A stretch of 64,000 bases of DNA from Amycolatopsis sp. WAC 01376 (lineage in GTDB: Bacteria > Actinomycetota > Actinomycetes > Mycobacteriales > Pseudonocardiaceae): assembly GCF_003947415.1 (NCBI RefSeq), contig NZ_QHKL01000007.1, positions 248,001-312,000 on the forward strand. The letters are read 5' to 3'. Shown piece by piece: positions 25,567-33,174 of the stretch (its first letter is position 1; each line of letters opens with the position of its first letter). The notes under the pieces are model-generated. The model ran no database searches and was not told the origin of the DNA. It was given only the letters and a program-made list of their open reading frames with translations. Position numbers and translations under genes: made by a program.

Positions 25567-28500
25567 CTACAGCTTCGCGCACTGCCCGGCGGTCGGGCCG
25601 CGGACGGTGTTCTGCAGGTCGTAGTCCGTCGGAGCGGGGGAGTTGGCCGCGCACGCCAGAGGTCCGCCGATCGTGCTCGCAGTCAGCACCGGCCCCTTGT
25701 TGCCCGTCAACGCCACCGGTCCGCCGATCTCGGTCAGTTCGATCGAGACCGGTCCGGTCGCCCCGGTGATCGACACCGGGCCGTTCACCTTGGTCCGGTC
25801 CAGCACGATCTGCGCCGCACCGTTCGCGGTCAGCGGACCGGAGATCGTCCCGCCGCGGACGATCAGGCTCGCGCCCGCCGCCACCGACACCGGACCGGAC
25901 ACCGTCGCACCGTCCACACAGGTCACCCCGTCCCGCACGGTCAGCGGGCCCTTGCGCTCGCCCGTGATCGTCTGCGTGCACGCCGCGTCGGGTTTGCCCA
26001 GCACCTCGAACTCCGACAGCGACGCCTCCCCGCCCGTGGTCGCGGTGACCTCGAGCCGGTAGTGGGCGTAGTGCGCCGGGTTCGCGATCTTGAACGCCCT
26101 GGTCTGCTGACGCCACGAGAACTTCTGGTCGGTCCGCTGATCCGCGACCGCCCACGTCTTCCCGTCGTAGGAACCCTTCAGCACCCAGCTTTTCGCGTCG
26201 CCCGCGCCCTTGCCCGAAGTCAGCGTGTAGAACGAACCCGCCTCGTTCGTCGAGGGCACCTGATACTGGATCGGCGCCTTGACCTTCGCCTCGGTCCGCG
26301 ACGTGTTGTCGAAGAACGCGGCGTCCCCACCGGAGACCGGCTTGGTCAGATCGTGCACCGGCGTCGGCACCGCGTCGCCCTTGGTGATCGACTTCGGCGC
26401 GTCATCCGGGCCGGTACCCCACGACGACGGGTTCGGGCCCATGTCGAAGTCGAGCGTCCCACCGTTCCCGATCGCCGAATGCGCCAGTGACGTCGAGGTC
26501 TGCGCCTTGCCGTTCACCTTCAGACCCTGCACGTAGACGTTCTTCGCGCTGTTCTTCGGCGCGTTGACCACGATCTTCTTGCCGCCCGGCAGGTTCACGG
26601 TCGCCTTGGTGAACAGCGGCGAGCCGATCGCGTAGTCCGAACTGCCGACCTGCAGCGGGTAGAAGCCCAGCATGCCGAACAGCCACCACGCCGACTGCTC
26701 ACCGTTGTCCTCATCGCCGCCGTAGCCCTGGCCGAGCTCACTGCCGACGTACAGCCGGGACAGCGCTTCGCGGACCTTCGCCTGCGTCTTCGACGGCTGA
26801 CCCGCGTAGTCGTACATGTAGAGCGTGTGGTGCGCGGCCTGGTTGGAATGCGCGTACATGCCCATCCGCACATCCCGCGCCTCGGTCATCTCGTGGATGA
26901 CCCCGGGGTAGGTGCCGAACTTGAGCCCCTGCTCGGGTTTGGCGAAGAACTCGTCCAATTTGGACGCCAGCCCCGCCTTGCCGCCGTAGAGGTTCGCCAG
27001 GCCCTGCCCGTCCTGCGGGACCGAGAACCGCATGCCGTACGCGTTGGTCTCGGTGTAGTCGATACCCCAGACCTCCGGGTCGAACTCCTCCTTGCTCCGG
27101 GTGAACTTGCCCGCCGCGTCACGGCCCTGGAAGAAGCCGACACTCGGGTCGAACACATTCACGTACTGCGTGGCCCGCTCGGTGAAGTACCCGTAGTTGT
27201 CCAGGTACTCCTGCTTGCGCGGGTCGTTCGCCGGAGCCTCGTCGTGGAGCTTCTTCGACATGTTCGCGATCGCGTTGTCGTTGACGTAGCCCTCGATCGC
27301 CCACGAGAACCCGTGGTCCGCGGTGTTCGGCGCGTACCCGAGGAACGTGCCCTCGTCGATGCCCTTGCGGCCGACCGCGCCGTTCGGCGGGGTCACCGTG
27401 GCGTTCTTGATCGCCGAGTCGTAGGCCGACTGGACGTCGAAACCCTTGACTCCCTTGAGATAAGCGTCCGCGAAGGCAGCGTCCGAACTCGTCCCGGTCA
27501 TCAGATCCGCGTAGCCGGGGGAGGACCAGCGAGAGATCCAGCCACCGTCGCGGTACTGCTGCACGAAACCGTCCACCAGCTTGCCGGTGGTCTCCGGGCT
27601 GAGCAGCGAGTACGCCGACCACACCGTGCGATAGGTGTCCCAGAACCCGTTGTTGACGAAGAACTCGCCGTCGACCAGTTTCGCCCCGGTCTGCGTCGGA
27701 GTGTCCTGGCCGGTCTTCGGCGACACCGGGCTCGCGTACTTCTTCACCGGCTTCTCGACCGTGCCGACGTTCTCGAAGCCGGAGTTCGGGTACAGGAACA
27801 GGCGGTACAGGTTGGAGTAGAGCGTGATCAGCTGGTCCTTCGACGCGCCCTCGACCTCGATGACCTTGAGCTTCTCGTCCCACGCCTTCTGCACGGTGTC
27901 GGCGACCGACTCGAGCGTCGCGTTCGGGGCGAGCTCCTGCTCCATGTTCTTCTTCGCCTGATCGACGCTGATCAGCGAGGTCGCGATCCGCATGTTCACC
28001 GTCTTGTCGGCACCCGCGTCGAACTTCAGGTAGCCGAGGACGTTGTCCCGCTTCTGGTCGCCCGAACCGGTCGACAGCTTCGAACCGGCGGTCACCGGCT
28101 TGTCGAAGGTGGCGTAGACGAACATCCGGGTCGCACCGGCGGACAGCCCGCTCTTCACGTCGCTGTACCCGGTGATCGCCCGGCCTGCCGGGTCGAGGGT
28201 GAGCCCGCCGTTGTTGTTGACGTTGTCGAAGATCAGGTTCGAGTCCGCGCCGGGGAACTTGAAGCGGTACAGCGCCGCGTGATCGGTCGGCGCGACCTCG
28301 GTCTTGATCCCGTTCTCGAAGTCGACGCCGTAGTAGTGCGCCCGCGCGGTCTCGTTCGAGTGCTTGAACGGCAGCTTCCGCGCCTCACGGTCGGGGTTCG
28401 GCACCCCGGACGCGGTCGAGGGGAGGAACTGGAAGGTCTGCCGGTCCGCCATCCACGGACTCGGCGCGTGGCTCGCGGAGAACGCCTGCAGCGCCGGGAG

Positions 28501-29859
28501 GTTCTGCTCGTTGTTGCGCGAGTGGTAGGAGTACATCCAGCTCAACGTGCCCGCGTCGGTCGTCGGGATCCAGAAGTTGAACCCGTGCGGCACCGCGGTC
28601 GCGGGCATGTTGTTGCCACGCGAGAACGACCCGTTCGACAGCGAGCCACGCGTGGTCAGCACGTTGTCCGACGGGCGAAGGCTCGCCGGCGGCGTCGGCG
28701 TCGCCGAGACCTTGATGTCGTCCAGCCAGCCCTGCAGCGAGCCCGGCCCGTCGGCGTTGTCGTAGCCGACCAGGATCCGGTCGACCGTCTTGCCCTTCGC
28801 GACCACGCCGATCTGCGAGCGCACCAGGTTCCACTGGTTCGTGTAGAGCACCTTGCTCGCGCCCTGACCCTGCGGCGAGAGCCCGAAGCCGTACTGGTCG
28901 ACCGCGCCGAGCTGGCTCAGGTACGTGCCGTCGGTGAACGCCAGGTCCACCGCGACGTTCGTGCTCGGATACTTGAGGTCGCCGCGGATGAACTCCGGCT
29001 GCACCTTGTACGACAGCTCCGAGGTCGCCGCCACCGGGATGTCGACGTCGAAGATCTTGTTGTACGACCAGCCGTGCCCCTGCGCCTTGTGGCTGCCGGA
29101 GTAGCGGAACGCCCGCAGGCCGGTGAAACCGACCCGGTTCTTGCTGGTGTAGCCGCTGCCCGGGCCGCTGTCGGCGAAGCTGCGCATGTTCGGCAGCGCC
29201 GGCGGGGCCGGGTCCTCGTTGGCCAGCAGCAGCTCCGAAAGCTGCATGATCGGGCCACCGTTGTTCTTGCTGACGTCGAGCCGGAAGTACTTGTACGCGG
29301 CACTCGCGGCCGCGAGGCGGTACTCCTTCGTCTGGAACGGCTCGCTGAACTTCTGCCCGGTCTGCTTGTCCAGCTCGGTCCAGTTCTGGCCGTCGGCGGA
29401 ACCCTGCAGCGTCCAGTCCTGCGGGTTGCGGTTGTCGAAGTCGTTCGCCGAGGACAGCGCGTACCGCGTGATCGACGTCGGCTCGGACAGCGTGACCTGC
29501 GCCCAGCCGGTCGGCGTCCAGGCCAGCCACTTGGTGTCGGTCGAGCCGTCGACGAGGTTCGAGACCCCCTCGTTGGGGGTGTTCTCGCTGTTGGCGGAGG
29601 TCTCGGTGACCTTGCCGCGGATGTCACCGGGGATGGTGGTGGCGTTCGCGCCGTCGACACCGAAGGCCTTCGGCTTGCCCGACGGGTCGGTGTCGACGGT
29701 GTCGCTCCACGTCGGCTCCGGTTCACCCGGCTCGAACGAGGAGTAGAAGTCCGGTGGGGCCTCTTCGGCCGCGGCTGTGGCGGGGAAGGCTACCAGCCCG
29801 GACGCCACGACCGTGGCACTCAGAAGGCTGCAGACCCAGGGTCTGACGCTTCGGGGCAT
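25567..29859 (-). CDS. Secreted multidomain GH92 alpha-mannosidase
   Basis: A 1430-residue exported GH92 enzyme. ATG 29859 gives a clear signal peptide (MPRSVRPWVCSLLSATVV... cleaved near AAA-EEAP); earlier starts would put coding sequence over the promoter palindrome. Domains: F5/8 type C (discoidin) at about 65-185; a second carbohydrate-binding-like domain at about 190-345; the GH92 module with SRGNNMPATAVPHGFNFW, HEMTEARD from residue 989 and YGGDEDNGEQSAWWLF; a discoidin-like domain at about 1190-1285; then a cysteine-containing tail of ~130 residues with seven GP-V/L repeats. It presumably removes terminal alpha-mannose from environmental glycans. It is a paralogue of the cytosolic GH92 at 14569 but larger and secreted. 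Confidence 0.92.
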   Translation of the reverse strand: MPRSVRPWVCSLLSATVVASGLVAFPATAAAEEAPPDFYSSFEPGEPEPTWSDTVDTDPSGKPKAFGVDGANATTIPGDIRGKVTETSANSENTPNEGVSNLVDGSTDTKWLAWTPTGWAQVTLSEPTSITRYALSSANDFDNRNPQDWTLQGSADGQNWTELDKQTGQKFSEPFQTKEYRLAAASAAYKYFRLDVSKNNGGPIMQLSELLLANEDPAPPALPNMRSFADSGPGSGYTSKNRVGFTGLRAFRYSGSHKAQGHGWSYNKIFDVDIPVAATSELSYKVQPEFIRGDLKYPSTNVAVDLAFTDGTYLSQLGAVDQYGFGLSPQGQGASKVLYTNQWNLVRSQIGVVAKGKTVDRILVGYDNADGPGSLQGWLDDIKVSATPTPPASLRPSDNVLTTRGSLSNGSFSRGNNMPATAVPHGFNFWIPTTDAGTLSWMYSYHSRNNEQNLPALQAFSASHAPSPWMADRQTFQFLPSTASGVPNPDREARKLPFKHSNETARAHYYGVDFENGIKTEVAPTDHAALYRFKFPGADSNLIFDNVNNNGGLTLDPAGRAITGYSDVKSGLSAGATRMFVYATFDKPVTAGSKLSTGSGDQKRDNVLGYLKFDAGADKTVNMRIATSLISVDQAKKNMEQELAPNATLESVADTVQKAWDEKLKVIEVEGASKDQLITLYSNLYRLFLYPNSGFENVGTVEKPVKKYASPVSPKTGQDTPTQTGAKLVDGEFFVNNGFWDTYRTVWSAYSLLSPETTGKLVDGFVQQYRDGGWISRWSSPGYADLMTGTSSDAAFADAYLKGVKGFDVQSAYDSAIKNATVTPPNGAVGRKGIDEGTFLGYAPNTADHGFSWAIEGYVNDNAIANMSKKLHDEAPANDPRKQEYLDNYGYFTERATQYVNVFDPSVGFFQGRDAAGKFTRSKEEFDPEVWGIDYTETNAYGMRFSVPQDGQGLANLYGGKAGLASKLDEFFAKPEQGLKFGTYPGVIHEMTEARDVRMGMYAHSNQAAHHTLYMYDYAGQPSKTQAKVREALSRLYVGSELGQGYGGDEDNGEQSAWWLFGMLGFYPLQVGSSDYAIGSPLFTKATVNLPGGKKIVVNAPKNSAKNVYVQGLKVNGKAQTSTSLAHSAIGNGGTLDFDMGPNPSSWGTGPDDAPKSITKGDAVPTPVHDLTKPVSGGDAAFFDNTSRTEAKVKAPIQYQVPSTNEAGSFYTLTSGKGAGDAKSWVLKGSYDGKTWAVADQRTDQKFSWRQQTRAFKIANPAHYAHYRLEVTATTGGEASLSEFEVLGKPDAACTQTITGERKGPLTVRDGVTCVDGATVSGPVSVAAGASLIVRGGTISGPLTANGAAQIVLDRTKVNGPVSITGATGPVSIELTEIGGPVALTGNKGPVLTASTIGGPLACAANSPAPTDYDLQNTVRGPTAGQCAKL

Positions 29860-29919
29860 CGTTGCACCAATGCTTTCTCGCAGGGGGACCGGTGACGCCA
29901 AGAGAGAAAAACTCGGTTG

Positions 29920-29933
29920 TGACATCGATGTCA
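29920..29933. promoter_or_regulatory. Perfect palindrome, LacI-type operator candidate
   Basis: TGACATCGATGTCA is a 14-bp palindrome with a central CG, the usual form of LacI/GalR-family operators. It lies 61 bp upstream of the secreted GH92 start and 127 bp upstream of the divergent tannase-family gene. No LacI gene is in the window, so a trans-acting sugar-responsive repressor would be needed. Inference. Confidence 0.45.
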
Positions 29934-30059
29934 AGACACCCGGACAAACCTGGCCCGAAGTGGACAACCCGGATGTCCGCAAACCTGGTGGACAACGGGC
30001 GGGAGCGGGGCCAGGGTGAATGAGCCAACTGAAGCCGATCCGGAAACTGGGGTGGGGAA

Positions 30060-31703
30060 ATGCGGCGGTTGTCCATGCTCGGCGTGGCAGCGCTCATCAC
30101 GGCAGGCTCGATACTCACGGCTCCGGCGGCCACCGCCGGCGAAACGACCTTCCGCCCGGTGCGCACGTGCGCCGAACTGGTGCGGACCTACGACCTTCCC
30201 GGCGCGGTCACGCACGTCAAGACCGCGACCGTGGTGCCGGCGACGGCGACCGAACCGGAGAACTGCGACGTCCGCGGCTACGTCGAACCGGCGGTGCAGT
30301 TCCAGCTCCGGCTGCCGACCAAGACCTACGCGGGCCGGTACCTGCAGTTCGGCTGCGGCGGGTTCTGCGGCGTGGTCAACACACCGCCGTTCGCCGACTG
30401 CGGCCTCCCGCACGGCGGCGACGTCGCGGTCGCGGCCACCGACGACGGTCACGTCGGCAAGACCCCTTCGGTGGTCGACGACGGCAAGTGGGCCGAGAAC
30501 GACCAGGCCGCGCGTGACGACTTCGCGTTCCGTGCGCCGCACGTGGTCTCGAAAGCGTCCAAGCGACTGATCACGGCGTTCTACGGCGCTCCGCCGAAGA
30601 AGTCCTACTTCACCGGCTGCTCCGACGGCGGCCGCGAGGCGCTCCTGCTGGCACAGCGCTACCCGCACGACTTCGACGGCATCATCGCCGGCGCGCCCGC
30701 CGGCTACTGGGGCCCGCTGCTCGGCGTCTACCAGACCTGGCTCGCGAAGGTGAACACCGGCGCCGACGGCAAGCCGATCCTGACCGCCGACAAACTCCCG
30801 GCCCTGCACGCCGCCGCACTGTCCACATGCGACAAGTCCGACGGCCTCGGCGACGGCGCCATCGACGACCCGCGCACCTGCCGCTTCGACCCGGCCGCCA
30901 TCGCCTGCCCGCCGGGCACCGACAACGCGGGCTGCCTCACCGCGGCACAGGTCCAGGCCACCAAGAAGATCTACGCGCCGCCGACCGACGAACGCGGCCG
31001 CAAGCTGTACCCGGGCGGCCAGACCGTCGGCTCCGAGCTGTCGTGGTACGGCTGGATCATCCCGTCACCGGAAACCGGCGGCGTCCCCTTCGCGCAGGCG
31101 CTCGCCGACAACTACCTGAAGTACATGGCCTACCCGATCGGGACACCGCACTCGTCGGTCGAGAAGTTCGCCTTCACCGCACGCGAATTCGACCGGCTGA
31201 CCCCGGAAGGCATCCGCTCCAACGCGATGTCGACGGACCTGCGCGAATTCCGCCGTGCGGGCGGGAAACTCGTGATCTGGCACGGCTGGGCCGACCAGGC
31301 GATCCCCGCCGCGGGCAGCATCGACTACTACCAGCGGCTCACCCGCGCCAACGGCGGCCCCGCCGCGACGCAGAGCTGGGCGCGGCTGTTCATGGTGCCC
31401 GGCCTGTACCACTGCGCGACCGGCGACAAGCTGACCGAATACGACCCGCTGAAGGAACTGGTCTCCTGGGTCGAACGCGGCACCGCGCCGGACCGGACCA
31501 TCGCCACCGGCCGCGACGCCGACGGCAAGGTCTTCCGCACCCGGCCGGTGTTCCCGTACCCGCTGCAGGCCAAGTACGACGGCACCGGAAGCGTCGACGA
31601 CGCCGCGAACTTCGTGCCGGTCCCGCCATCGCGGCCTTCACAGGACGTCGTGAACTGGGCCGGGAACGACCTGTACGGGAAGGCGGGTCCTGTCGCTCCC
31701 TAG
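30060..31703 (+). CDS. Secreted tannase/feruloyl-esterase family hydrolase
   Basis: A 547-residue exported alpha/beta hydrolase. The signal peptide ends near ATAGE (residue 27). The family's CS-D-HC catalytic arrangement is present: Cys187-Ser188 in TGCSDGGRE, Asp412 in HGWADQ and His451-Cys452 in LYHCATG, where the two cysteines bridge next to the nucleophile and histidine. Many further cysteines suggest a disulphide-rich extracellular protein. Probable reaction: hydrolysis of aromatic esters (gallates, ferulates or phthalate-type mono-esters) from plant material. ATG 30060 is preceded by GGTGGGGAA. It is divergent from the secreted GH92, suggesting joint plant-polymer degradation. Confidence 0.9.
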   Translation: MRRLSMLGVAALITAGSILTAPAATAGETTFRPVRTCAELVRTYDLPGAVTHVKTATVVPATATEPENCDVRGYVEPAVQFQLRLPTKTYAGRYLQFGCGGFCGVVNTPPFADCGLPHGGDVAVAATDDGHVGKTPSVVDDGKWAENDQAARDDFAFRAPHVVSKASKRLITAFYGAPPKKSYFTGCSDGGREALLLAQRYPHDFDGIIAGAPAGYWGPLLGVYQTWLAKVNTGADGKPILTADKLPALHAAALSTCDKSDGLGDGAIDDPRTCRFDPAAIACPPGTDNAGCLTAAQVQATKKIYAPPTDERGRKLYPGGQTVGSELSWYGWIIPSPETGGVPFAQALADNYLKYMAYPIGTPHSSVEKFAFTAREFDRLTPEGIRSNAMSTDLREFRRAGGKLVIWHGWADQAIPAAGSIDYYQRLTRANGGPAATQSWARLFMVPGLYHCATGDKLTEYDPLKELVSWVERGTAPDRTIATGRDADGKVFRTRPVFPYPLQAKYDGTGSVDDAANFVPVPPSRPSQDVVNWAGNDLYGKAGPVAP

Positions 31704-31731
31704 GGGCCCTCGCCACCCGCCTGGCCCCGTG

Positions 31732-31786
31732 TTCCGTGAAGGCCTCCTTGAGGGACTCTGGGTCCCTCAAGGAGGCCTTCACGGAA
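31732..31786. repeat. Family-1 palindrome between convergent genes
   Basis: TTCCGTGAAGGCCTCCTTGAGGGAC-TCTGG-GTCCCTCAAGG... and mirror: 25-bp perfect arms around a 5-bp loop. It lies between the hydrolase and ABC-transporter stops. Identical in core to 41021-41075 and, in opposite orientation, 54141-54195. Confidence 0.85.
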
Positions 31787-31819
31787 AGACCACCTGGCAC
31801 GACACCGCCCAGTGACCGG

Positions 31820-32482
31820 TCAGGAAAGGACGCCGTCCAGCAGGCGGACCCGCCGGTCCGCGATCCGGTGCACGTCGTCGTCGTGCGTCGCCACGATGAC
31901 CGCGGCGCCCTCCTCGGCGCACAGCCGCAACAGCCGAAGCACGCGCGGCGTGCTCCCGGCGTCCAGATGTGCTGTCGGCTCGTCGGTGAGCAGGACCCGC
32001 GGCCGTCCGCTGACCGCCCTGGCGAGCGCGACCCGTTGCTGCTGCCCGAACGAGACCTCGAGCGGGTAGCGGTCGCCGAGTTCACCGATCCCGAGTTCCT
32101 CCAGCAGCCCCGAAACCCGCGCGTGGATGTCCTTCGCACTGGGTTTGGGGACGTCGGAGCGCAGCCGCAAGGGCAGCGCCACGTTCTCCGCGATCGTCAG
32201 TTCGTTCGCGAGGCCGAGTGCCTGCGGCAGGACGGCGCACGTATGCCACGGCGGCGCGCCCGCTATCGGAATGCCGTCCAGCAGGACACTGCCGGAATCG
32301 GGCGAGTCGAAGCCGCACAGCAGCGCCAGCAGCGCGCTTTTGCCGGAGCCGGACCGGCCGGAGACGGTGACCAGTTCGCCCGCGGCCACGCGCAGTTCGA
32401 GTCCGCGCAGGACTTCGACGTCGCCGCTGGGATGGGGGAACCGGCGGCGTAACCCGACGGCCTCGAGGGCGGGTTCCGCCAT
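31820..32482 (-). CDS. ABC transporter ATP-binding protein with variant signature motif
   Basis: A 220-residue nucleotide-binding subunit. Walker A GRSGSGKS, Q-loop region with VLPQALGL, Walker B RVLLTDEPTAHLD and switch His in VATHDD are intact. The signature reads VSFGQQQR instead of LSGGQ. It starts at ATG 32482, sharing one base with the stop of the partner ATPase (TGATG). With that ATPase and the FtsX-like permease it forms a MacB/LolD-type exporter operon. The non-canonical signature suggests an asymmetric heterodimer in which one ATP site is weak. Confidence 0.9.
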   Translation of the reverse strand: MAEPALEAVGLRRRFPHPSGDVEVLRGLELRVAAGELVTVSGRSGSGKSALLALLCGFDSPDSGSVLLDGIPIAGAPPWHTCAVLPQALGLANELTIAENVALPLRLRSDVPKPSAKDIHARVSGLLEELGIGELGDRYPLEVSFGQQQRVALARAVSGRPRVLLTDEPTAHLDAGSTPRVLRLLRLCAEEGAAVIVATHDDDVHRIADRRVRLLDGVLS

Positions 32483-33174
32483 CACGGCACGACCTCCCGT
32501 TCTTCGACTTTTTCCAGTCTGCCCTTGTGCATCCGGGCGACCCGGCTGCCGAGTTCGATGAGCCGGTCGTCGTGTGAGGCGACGATGACGGCGAAATCCT
32601 GGCCCGCCAGGTACTTCAGGGTGTCGAGCACCCGGTCGGCGGACCCTTCGTCCAATTGGGACGTCGGCTCGTCGGCGAGGACGACGGTGGAGCGGCGAGC
32701 CAGGGTGCAGCCGAACGCGAGCCGCTGCTGCTGCCCGCCCGACAGTGCCGAGATCCGCCAGCTGCCGGTCCCGCCGAGCCCCAGCTGATCGAGGATGTCG
32801 TCGGGCAGGCATTCGGTCCCTGCCGATTCCGCCGCCGCGCGGAGATTGTCGGCGACGCTCAGGTACGCGAGCAGGTTGTCGGTCGGGTTCTGGAACACCA
32901 GGCCGAGGTGGTTCCGCCGCAGCGCTCGCCGGTCGCGATGCCGAAGCCTGCCGGTTTCGGTGCCCTGGAAGGAGATCGTGCCCCGCACGGGCTGCTCGAA
33001 CAGGCCGAGTGTCCGCAGCAGGGTGGACTTGCCGGAGCCGGACGGCCCCGCCAGCACGGTGATCCCGCGCGCGGGGATGTCGATGGTGACGTCGTCGACA
33101 CCGGTGACGGTGCCCGCCGGCGTCTGGTAGTCGACGCCGATCCCGCGCAGCCGGAAGATGGGTTTCTCAGGCAC
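32482..33174 (-). CDS. ABC transporter ATP-binding protein (canonical)
   Basis: A 230-residue ATPase of the MacB/LolD class: Walker A GPSGSGKST, Q-loop FQNPTDN, signature LSGGQQQR, Walker B TVVLADEPTSQLD, switch His in VASHDD. It overlaps the permease 3' end by 8 bp and the second ATPase by 1 bp, so all three are one translationally coupled unit. Two different ATPases serving one permease gene implies a heterodimeric motor. Confidence 0.92.
   Translation of the reverse strand: MPEKPIFRLRGIGVDYQTPAGTVTGVDDVTIDIPARGITVLAGPSGSGKSTLLRTLGLFEQPVRGTISFQGTETGRLRHRDRRALRRNHLGLVFQNPTDNLLAYLSVADNLRAAAESAGTECLPDDILDQLGLGGTGSWRISALSGGQQQRLAFGCTLARRSTVVLADEPTSQLDEGSADRVLDTLKYLAGQDFAVIVASHDDRLIELGSRVARMHKGRLEKVEEREVVP

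Noticed and set aside
26827..29895. 1022-codon open frame on the + strand across the secreted GH92 gene
   Set aside because: Antisense shadow produced by GC-rich third positions; composition is dominated by Arg/Val/Gly without recognisable domains, while the minus strand encodes a clear GH92 enzyme.
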